This document shows, piece by piece, positions 52,160-60,000 of a stretch of 60,000 nt of DNA. This DNA is from Zygnema cylindricum (lineage: Eukaryota; Streptophyta; Zygnematophyceae; Zygnematales; Zygnemataceae), in the NCBI GenBank assembly GCA_037447655.1, contig JBBHKE010003115.1, forward strand, positions 188,001 through 248,000. Direction: 5' to 3'. The translations under genes were made by a program, and so were the position numbers. Under the pieces are notes generated by a model. That model saw nothing but the letters and a program-made list of their open reading frames with translations. It had not been told where the DNA came from and searched no databases. The number at the start of each line of letters is the position of its first letter. Positions within the stretch are counted from its first letter, which is position 1.

Positions 52160-52374
52160 TGACCCTCCATAACTTACTCCTCAGGGGAGCAAATTCAGAG
52201 ATTCTTTTTGCTATCCACTCAGGGAAGCCTTGTCGTCACAGGGGTGAAGTTGGTCAGAGTTTTTGTCTGCCAGGGTGGCAGTTATTTTTGATAAAACACA
52301 AAGGGGTCACGGTTATCCTATAGGCTTCTTGGAAGCTGTCCACTCTGAGGACTTATGGAGGTCTCAGAGTTTCA
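52160..52374 (+). other. Structured R-U5 RNA module of the LTR
   Basis: Successive hairpins: around CTCCTCAGGGGAG (52177-52189); TCACAGGGGTGA; CTGCCA/TGGCAG (52267-52272 with 52276-52281); and a terminal stem ACTCTGAG (52342-52349) with CTCAGAGT (52363-52370) ending four bases before the LTR end. Other families keep the shape with different bases. Confidence 0.6.
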
Positions 52375-52856
52375 GGCTTTTCATGTGATCAACTTAGATC
52401 GCTACTTTGACCAGCCAATCATCCAAAATCTGACAGTTCAAATAAAAAATTACTCTAAACTCACAGAAAAATAATTTTTTGTCTGAATGTTTTTCTTAAT
52501 CTAGATATGACGCTTAATTCTCTATCGATCGATGTGCAACTCAACCCTGTTACTATTTTTTTTCATTTTGCGGGCCAATACATTGTGGGTCTTAAGGTCA
52601 TATTATATGTTTTACGTACAATAGGCATATTGTGTGGGCCTACTTTCACCTACTTTTGAACTATGCATCATATGGACGTTGAATATCTATAAATTGGGTT
52701 TAAATTTTACACGTGCGCAAAAGACTGGGTTATTGTGACACGTAATATGAGCGCAATCTAAGGTTAAATACAGTCGATTCCACGTGTCGTCGAATTGCTC
52801 AATGCATGATCTTTGATTCCGTACGGAATGGAAGACTGGAAATAGTCATCCTCTGA

Positions 52857-53761
52857 GGGTACGTCCCCTTGTAAGCAATACTTTTAAAAAGTATTTTGGA
52901 CTGTAGTGAAGTTTTTTGTACTACTTTGAAAAGCGTCCCTATGTGCGAAAATGGAATCGGAACTTTGAAATGTGGCGGTTGTAGACGTAGGTACAACTTT
53001 GTGACGGTTGACAACGACTACGAAATTGTTGACGCCAACAAAAACAACGACAGTTGTAGACGTCTACAATTTTGTAATTTTGTGACATGGCAGGTTGAGG
53101 GATTTGTAACATTGTGACGTCACGCTCACTTGTGACGTCACAAATTCAAGAACTTTGCCATAAAAATATACACAAAGGTAGTCAAAAGAATTATTTTTCA
53201 AATATCTTTCATTTCATACCAGTTTTGTCGTGCCTTATTCTTAAAAGTGTGAGATAAAAGTGATAGTGTGAGAGGGAGAGGGAAGAGGCAACGACAATGC
53301 AAAATTCTACCGAGGACCCATGAATAAAATTGGAGGTCCGAGACCCCTGCAATTTTTTTTCTATACATCCTCGTCTTTAAAGTACATGCACGTGACGGAA
53401 AGGGAGAAAAAATGCAAATACTCTCCCTCGTCCTAAAACTTTCCCACTCGTGTGGCGCGTGCGTCGGTCATTTTTCATTCGTTGTTTGGGAGGTACTTTC
53501 CCTGAAATCAGGTCGCGAGGTGATTTTTGATGAAGTTTTTTGACTGGCTCGATTCTCTTGCCCAGAGTTCGAAAAAAGGAAAACGCCAAAATGCGTTCAC
53601 ATGGCGACAAACATGAAGTACATTCAAAGTATCGACTTGAGGTTTGCTGTACTTTTAAAGAATTGATTTTTTTGTACGGCTAAAGTTTTACTTGTACAAA
53701 ACTGCGTTTTCGGTTAAAACGACAAATTAAAGTCGATACTTTAATACATGGGGACGTACCC
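52857..53761. mobile_element. Harbinger-type MITE (GGGTACGTCCCC termini), copy 2, inverted
   Basis: 905 bp; ends GGGTACGTCCCC and GGGGACGTACCC with flanks TGA/TAA. Inverted relative to copy 1 at 4558-5379, sharing GTGACGTCACGCTCACTTG and GGAGGTCCGAGACCCCTGCA near its middle. Confidence 0.75.
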
Positions 53762-54404
53762 TAAGAGTGATTTATTCGTAAGCGTAACACCTGAGAGTCA
53801 AGCAATCGTAAGCGTACACTTGTCTACAAGTACGACACTACACACACACTAATTAAGCTGTCGAAACCCTAAACAACTTAATAATACATTACAAAAAAAA
53901 ACCTTTGTAAAATAGCGGCGGACGCCGTCCGCCGTCAAATGTAACACAATCCACTTGCCGAAATGACACCGTACTATTCAAATTCCTTTTCGTACGGAAA
54001 CCGCGTCCATTTCAATAAATGCGGCTTGTCACATATAAAGTACACGTCATTTTGCCACAAATGCCGCTCGTCGCAATTAAGGTACACCTGTCCAAAATAG
54101 ATGCGCCGTACTGGCAGCGTCCCTTTTTCATTAATGCAACTGTCACATTATGTTTCATACGGCTGGCGTACAATTTCAATCATTACGAATATTTCACATC
54201 GGATCGCGAACCCCATTTCTCAACGCAATCCGCGCCACTCAATTAATCCTTCACGTCCCTTTAATTTTCCTTGTACATTTACTCCCCCAATCCGCAAATC
54301 CATTCGAACCACCACATTACATCCGATTAGTACTTACGCATTAAAATCGACTCAGTACGCACGAAACGTTGCGAGCGCACGAAACCAACTTTTCAAAACA
54401 ACAA
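53762..54404. mobile_element. Family E LTR fragment
   Basis: Matches roughly 35650-36415 (TCGTAAGCGTACACTTGTCT, CATTCGAACCACCA, ..TTTTCAAAACAACA). The left part is missing at the MITE boundary. Confidence 0.7.
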
Positions 54405-54941
54405 AAAATTAAGAGCGTGCGATAGCCAGGCCGGAATCTCGGGTGTTCAGATTTTGAAAAAAATAAAAATGTCGGATTCGGGTATTTAAATTTTGACTTT
54501 TGTGATCTCTGATGGTTTGTTCAAAGTAAAAGTATCATTATAGTCTCCGTCGTGGTACGGCAGTGGTACGGCCGCGGGTACAAACAGCTTCCGACTTTCA
54601 AACTTTTGGCGACTCTGGTTCACAGAACGCCAACAGCCGGGCAGCACGCCGAAATTAATTGAGGTGAACGGTTGACATCAGCAACTCTAACAAGTGACGC
54701 CGGCTCTCACATAGAACATGTCCAAATTTAATAGCTGGGGCAGCACCTCGGCAAAAACTTGTACATCTCCGAGCTGCAAAAGGTTGGATCCACGACAAGA
54801 GTGCCGTACTGGAAGACATGTTCGCAGTACGGATATCAGCCGTCAGTCACGAAATAGCGAGCGACAGCAAAATCGGACAACAAAAGCCGTACTCTTCAGG
54901 TATGCACCGGCACCGACAAATTACTGTACCTTCCATCCTCC

Positions 54942-54950
54942 CTATATATT
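54942..54950 (+). promoter_or_regulatory. TATA box of the PAN-like gene
   Basis: CTATATATT about 145 bases before the ATG at 55094. A GTAC trio lies further up at 54554-54583. Confidence 0.5.
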
Positions 54951-55093
54951 CCACTTCAACCCGCTTTCCACCTCATCTTCTCACTGCACACTCCTTGGCA
55001 TTCTCTCCCCACCCTACATATTGCCCCTCTGCTCCTCGCAGCAATCCGTATCCTTCTCATTCTTAACTTTTACCATCTTCCTCCATCGGCACG

Positions 55094-56397
55094 ATGAGGC
55101 TGTCTTTTGCGACTTTCATAGCAGCAACAATTCTCGTGCTGACGTGGCAACCGGCTGTATTTGCCCAGAATGGTACAACATGTCATCCCATGCCCTGTAG
55201 CGCCGGATACGGCGAGGGAGTGTGCTCGAGTGCCGTGACGGGATCTCTTGCGGAGGAAGGCGCGGGATGGATCGGAATGTTCACATCCCTGCAAACCGGG
55301 GCGGACGTGACAGGTCCGGAAAGTTGTTGCCAGGGATGTGCGGCGGAGCTCGGGTGTTCATACTGGACTTTTGCGCTATTGGACGACCTCACACGTAAGA
55401 GAATCCTAACTCTAGTGCCGTGATTTTGGAAAATTTGGTGAATTTGTGTATGTCGAAGCCTGGGAAATTGGGAGTTAAATCGGAAGATTGTGAGAAAGGG
55501 AATTTTGGGGAAAGTGAGAGTTTCCTAAGATTTTTTGAGGAAATTGGGATTTGTGAAGAAGAGGAAACTTTGGGAAATTTGTGTTGGATTAGCACGTGAA
55601 TGCCGGTTCAATACGGGGTAGAATGTGATACGTCACACTCGAAGCCACCTAAAATAAATAGGTACGTACCCGTCAGGCTCTACATCGAGCTGGTGGTACA
55701 GTGGTTAGTGCGCTGACAGCTCAAGTCGGAGGTCCCAGGTTTGAACCCTGGCAGGCTCACTTTTCCATAGAATGGGACATACCGAATTCCGGATTTCAAG
55801 GTAATCAACAATTTGAGACTCTGATGATCTTAGGGAAATTGAACTCTGTGAAGAAGGAAGGTATGGGGAAGTTGAGAGTTTGGAAAAGAGTTCAAGGGAT
55901 TTGGGATTTTTGAAAAAGAGGGGATTTTGAGGAATTCGAGACTTTGAGCAGTTCGGTAGTTCGGAGGAAAAGTGGGAGCATAGAAATGTTGATGGTAAGG
56001 ATGTTTAAATCTGTTTTTTAGAGAGGTCGATTTTTTTTTTGGCATTAATCTTGTATGGACCTGCCACACACAGTGTTGTGTGTTTCCGACCTTATATTTC
56101 ATGAAACTATCTCCTTATGGTCCCGGTTGAAATTTTTTCTTATTCAAATTTGGGGGTCAACTGTGCACGTGTGTCTGACACGTGTGAGAGAGTTGGCGTT
56201 TCCATGTGGCAGCCGCTTGTTATTTTTACAACTCCGCGGCTTGCGATAGCAGCAGCAATTTCATTCCAGACCTTACATCGGACCAGCTGGCCTTGGGTCA
56301 GAGCTTCACAACTGGTTCTATGTGCAAATCGGATCCCAACTTTGACTTTGTTGGATATTGTCCAAGTTGCTCGAATGTTGCGAGTTTCGGCAAGTAG
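55094..56397 (+). CDS. Secreted Cys-rich PAN/apple-like protein, two exons
   Basis: Exons 55094-55394 and 56213-56397 join in phase 1 (donor C|GTAAGA, acceptor GTGGCAG). The product is 161 residues. Residues 1-24 are a clear signal peptide (MRLSFATFIAATILVLTW...VFA). The mature part has Cys at 30, 35, 44, 78, 79, 82, 88, 103, 111 and later. It contains ESCCQGCAAELGCSYWTFA, the typical core of PAN/apple domains, continued across the intron as PACYFYNSAAC. PAN domains bind carbohydrate or protein in extracellular proteins; the partner is unknown. A tRNA-like sequence lies in the intron. The stop directly after ..SNVASFGK assumes no further exon; a donor-like GGCAAG|TAG is not a GT site, so this end is reasonable. 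Confidence 0.7.
55687..55758 (+). other. tRNA-like cloverleaf (pseudo-tRNA or SINE head) in the PAN gene intron
   Basis: 72 nt folding as acceptor (6 of 7 pairs), 4-bp D stem with GTGGTTAG loop, 5-bp anticodon stem with loop AGCTCAA, and a perfect T stem CCAGG/CCTGG with loop TTTGAAC. The anticodon position reads CTC, but base 33 is G rather than the near-invariant T, so it is unlikely to be a working tRNA-Glu. No poly-A tail follows. Confidence 0.65.
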
Positions 56398-59300
56398 GCC
56401 GAAGTTGAGCGAAGTCACATTATGTGTGTCTTGTTTTGTGTCCGCTGATGCTTCTTTCGGTTTGGTGCACCGTGTTGTTGTAATGTCGTTTCGTTTGGAT
56501 TTATATTAATACGTGTGTAATCTTTGGTATAGTGTCTTCGGGCCAACGCACATGAATGTTTTGGGTAGTTTGTATTTAATTGGAAGATTGATGATTTGTA
56601 CATTGAGAGGGGGAATGTTAGATTTTGCAATGGGTAAATCACTGTCAAGGTTGATGTCAATTTTAAAATATTGGTTCGCTAATATTCTGGTTCTGTTTGT
56701 TTGTTTACGTAAGGTATACATAAAGGACTTAGTTTTGAGTCTTTTCTTTTAACGTACGGTTGAGTTACCACCTTTTGTTTGTCGTTATGGACTCTGTTAG
56801 TCTACAAATAGAGTGTTCAAGTGTTCAGGTCGACTGGTGGCGGGTTTTCTGGTGGTTTTCGGACAGCGGACGTTTACACGTGTCGCCCCATCTTTGCTTT
56901 GTTTAAATATTAAGGTTGTAGTGGTTGAATGCAATTCTAGTAATTCTAGTGGAACAGGGTTAAAATGCAGCCCATAGAGGAAGTAGGAGAGTGAGAAGAG
57001 TGAAAAAAAATTATTTAATTTCCTATTTTTCATTTACTGGTGAAATTTATTTTTCCGAAATCTTTCTTCTTCAATGTGATGCAATGTTGATGAAATTTGA
57101 TTGCTTCCGCTGTTATGACTACTTTCTGGTGATCATTGTGTACAAATTTGAGCCTTTCAGACTTCCCGGCTCAGTTGTGATCGCTTTTTGCGAAATTATT
57201 GTGAGACTCACCTTGCTAGCTAAATTTCCGCAAGTTATGTAATCGGAGCAGTGGAAACAAAAACTCAAACTTGTCCCTATTTCTCCGTTCCACAAGTCTC
57301 CCGGGCAAATTGTAATGTCTCCTGAGTGAAGTCCATCTCCACATTAATGTTTTCCATGATGGTCGATTCAACCAATGGGGTAAAAACCTTTAAGTCGCTG
57401 ACGTGGATTCGTCAAGTGTCAATCTATTGGGGCGATCAAATTGTTAACCTGAAGGCTCGTAGGGGACCCGCCTCGGGATACGGAACTGGAAACATCGAAT
57501 TCATAATGATCGGCAGCTATTCTATCAGTCTTTTGCTCGAATAGAAGGTCAGTTTTGCAGAAGTTCAAATCGGGATTCAGTGGGTTTTTGCCCACTAAAA
57601 AAGTGGAAACGATGAGATCAATATTTACTAGGTGAAATTTAGCAACATTTTGCGAATGGTTTTGAGATTTCGACCAGAAATCACGTACTTCGAACTGTGA
57701 TGACAGCGTGCTACATTTTGGAATCGAAATACCCGAGGTTGTTGTTTCCTTTAGAGTTCATGGAGTTTTGGGACAGAATTTCCGCGATGACCAAAAAAAC
57801 TGGCTGTGAATTTTATTCCCTGTTTCGATTTCACAAGATTGGAATTTTCTTCTGCTACGTTTAGAAGCTAAGTGCAAATTCTTTATTTATGTTTGACGAA
57901 TATTTGATCATTTTAATGTTCTATTACATAGTATGTCATTCAGATTCTACATTCTTTTTCTGGTTCTCATTTTTCCTTGAAAATATTTTGCATTGCACTC
58001 TAAAACCAGAATTCAACGAGCTTCTGAAAATTAAAGTCATTCCCGAGAAAATGCAGAAGGATTTTTGAATGGAGTCGCGAAATGTCACGAGACAACATCC
58101 GTTTTTACGTCTGATTGCCCTTATTCCCAATTCTCTCGATCAGAAACTTAGATACTGAGACTGAATGGTTGACCAATTTGTTACCCAATGCTCTCCTTCT
58201 TTCCACAATGCAATTTGAATAGGAAAGGCTTCAATTATATTTACAACTTTCGAAAATATCATGGTCACAATATTCTCCAAGGTCCATAGAAAAAGAAGTG
58301 GCTTGGAATCATAAAAGCGATGGGTGACATCATACCAAAACCAGGTCTATTAATCTTGTTGCTACTATAATTCGAGAGAATGGGTTTTCATTGAAGAGAT
58401 GTACTTGACAATATAAGTCTATGACATAGGGGAGAAAAAAGTCGATTTACTTTGGTTTTGGTGGCTAGTCAAAAAAGAGTCAACAAAGCTTGACCTTATG
58501 ATTTCACTACAAAGTATAGGTGAGGAGATGTGTTTATTCGCATTATCATTGTTGTGGTTGTGAGGCTGATCTTTAACGTTGGGATTGTCATCAAGTTTCC
58601 TCTATGTTGAGGGGAATGTAGAGATATCGGCATCATTCATTCGTTGTGTCAAGATCATGGTGCTTAACTCGTACTTCATCAACACCATGAGGACTTGGTT
58701 CCATCTACAGGTGGTCGATTCCATATGATCGAGCAACTCAAAGCTTCCCACGAAGACTTTGCAAGTCACCAACTTTGTGTGTGGATCCGAGTGCCTCCCA
58801 TATCTCCCATGATCATTATATTCTTGTCATATTTACTGGTTCATTGTTAAAGACTCCCGAATGAGTGTGTATTTGGCTTTCACTTCTCAAAATTTCCTCT
58901 CGCATATCAATTTGTTCTCCAAATACGTCCTTGTTTTACCATCTCCTAGGACGGATCAAGGTAGACGTGGACTAGGATTCCAAGATTTGCCTCATCGAAA
59001 GTCACTTAAGTTCAAAACCCCTATATATGTGAGTCCGCTCCTCCGAATTCGTCAAAGTAAGCTAAAGGCCCACAACTTAAAAATCAGAATCTACCATTTC
59101 GAGCAAACCGATAACAACCTTAGTAACTACACATGATCGAAGTCGAATCACGCCAAACATAAATAACTACGTTAACACACTAAGGGGTGAGGTACCAATA
59201 AAATGTAGATTTCATATCGTTAATCCACATGAATGCAAGTAGACAACTAGTGTCATCTTACGTAGTAAATGAGAATCCAACGAGTAATTCGAAAATATTG

Positions 59301-60000
59301 TATTGAGTGCTGAAAGAGCTTACAATAAATGGATATCACTTGCAAACTCCAAAAAAACCCTAACAAAAAGTAAACGTCAAGCATACTTCCACAAAAGTTT
59401 CTATTTGCAGCAAACTTGAGCATGAGTAACTTGTGTTTCTCACTAATTCATTTTTTTTATTTTATTCCTAGACCCGATTTTATTAATTAACCACTAACCA
59501 AAATCTGTCAACGCTTTTCTTACAATGTTGTTAATCACCTCATTATGTGTCAACGATATAGCAATTGACTCTACTTTTTCTTATGTGTCTCTGGAATTTC
59601 TTTAAAACTTGTCTTTTGTGGCCGTAATGATGCTTCATAAGAATGCTTAAAACTTCCGATATCAAACTCGCAGGTTGTCCGCAAATTGGTGGGAATGCTT
59701 CAGTTGAGTTTGCGCAAATCAGCTAAAGGTAGATATCACAAGTCTTTCAATTGAAACTTTTACGTCACAAGGTTGCGAAAGATGAAGTGTTTTCAAATAA
59801 TCTCACCCGAACACGAGCCGCATCCGAATCATAACCCAAAACCAACAGATCGTGAGCCAGGCTGAGAGCTCAAGACGACAACCTAAATGGACCGCATATA
59901 TGTTAAACTCCATTTAAATGGCCACCTCTAGTTCATTTGTTTGAGTAAGAAAGTTATAAAAGGTCAAAGTAACATGTTGATCACATGCTACTTTAGTGTC
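56398..60000. other. Right flank, no supported gene
   Basis: A/T-rich. A 72-codon frame at 57326-57544 (ending ..GNIEFIMIGSYSISLLLE) and a 91-codon frame at 58861-59136 have no motif I recognise and no clear splice context, so I do not call them. No TIR or LTR was recognised. Confidence 0.4.

Larger units (their letters stand above)
51350..52374 (+). mobile_element. Solo copia LTR, family B, best-preserved plus copy
   Basis: TGTAGAAATAAATGG ... CTCAGAGTTTCA, 1025 bp, perfect target duplication GGCTT (51345-51349, 52375-52379). Modules in order: antisense tRNA-like block 51573-51645, ACACGTGGC at 51901, CCACGTGTC at 51965, five GTAC cores in 51990-52040, ATTGG at 52053, TATA-like TGTACAAAAG at 52143, R-U5 hairpins 52170-52374. 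Confidence 0.92.
51277..52665. mobile_element. MITE family 3, copy interrupted by a solo LTR
   Basis: Ends CATAGTTTAAAAGTAGGCG and CACCTACTTTTGAACTATG. Aligns with 6357-6719 once 51350-52374 and one copy of GGCTT are removed. Confidence 0.8.

Noticed and set aside
55687-55758. Functional tRNA-Glu(CTC)
   Set aside because: G at position 33 and one acceptor mismatch; located in a protein-coding intron; called tRNA-like only.
57326-57544. 72-codon frame as a gene
   Set aside because: No recognisable domain, no clear initiator or splice context; length is within chance for this composition.

Overview
This is a TE-rich nuclear window from a green-lineage eukaryote. A plant-type trihelix DNA-binding protein, multi-exon genes with GT-AG introns, Ty1/copia and Ty3/gypsy elements primed by a plant-like initiator-Met tRNA sequence, and many AAACCCTA-like motifs point to a streptophyte. 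A charophyte alga with a large repeat-filled genome is my best guess, but no single marker proves it. A run of 10 N (40466-40475) shows this is a scaffold.

Layout. 1-2.7 kb: the 3' end of a small membrane-protein gene, then an intronless-looking trihelix transcription factor (1602-2594, +). 3.6-7.5 kb: a nest of small TIR elements (MITEs). 8.4-16.8 kb: a ten-exon type II membrane carbohydrate sulfotransferase (+), whose introns are filled with coding-strand polypyrimidine and with partial copies ('echoes') of the adjacent exon boundaries. 17.9-25.6 kb: a decayed Ty3/gypsy element (-) with RT, RNase H, integrase and then a PHD finger, carrying two solo copia LTRs. 25.6-40.3 kb: copia elements in both orientations. 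C (-) has gag and most of pol. D (+) is broken by two solo LTRs. F (-) is a deletion derivative with gag and a catalytically dead RNase H-like ORF. 40.9-43.0 kb: two abutting MITEs, a long hairpin and a GC-rich minisatellite. 43.1-47.1 kb: rearranged copia LTRs and the 3' end of element G with another solo LTR inside its LTR. 47.1-50.5 kb: 5' LTR and gag of a second Ty3/gypsy copy. 51.3-54.4 kb: MITEs and LTR fragments. 55.1-56.4 kb: a two-exon secreted Cys-rich PAN/apple-like protein. 56.4-60 kb: no gene I can support.

The strongest unexplained signal is in the copia LTRs. Although diverged, most share the same order of parts: (i) an antisense tRNA-derived sequence with Pol III A/B-box-like motifs about 160-310 nt from the LTR start; (ii) ACGTG boxes and a tight cluster of five or six GTAC cores; (iii) a TATA-like box; (iv) a transcribed R-U5 block of several hairpins whose stems differ between families by compensating base changes, the last one ending beside the primer-binding site; (v) a primer-binding site matching the anticodon arm, not the 3' end, of tRNA-iMet, with an in-frame gag AUG inside it. 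Five insertions have exact 5-bp target duplications and one more a 4/5 match, so the LTR ends are well fixed.
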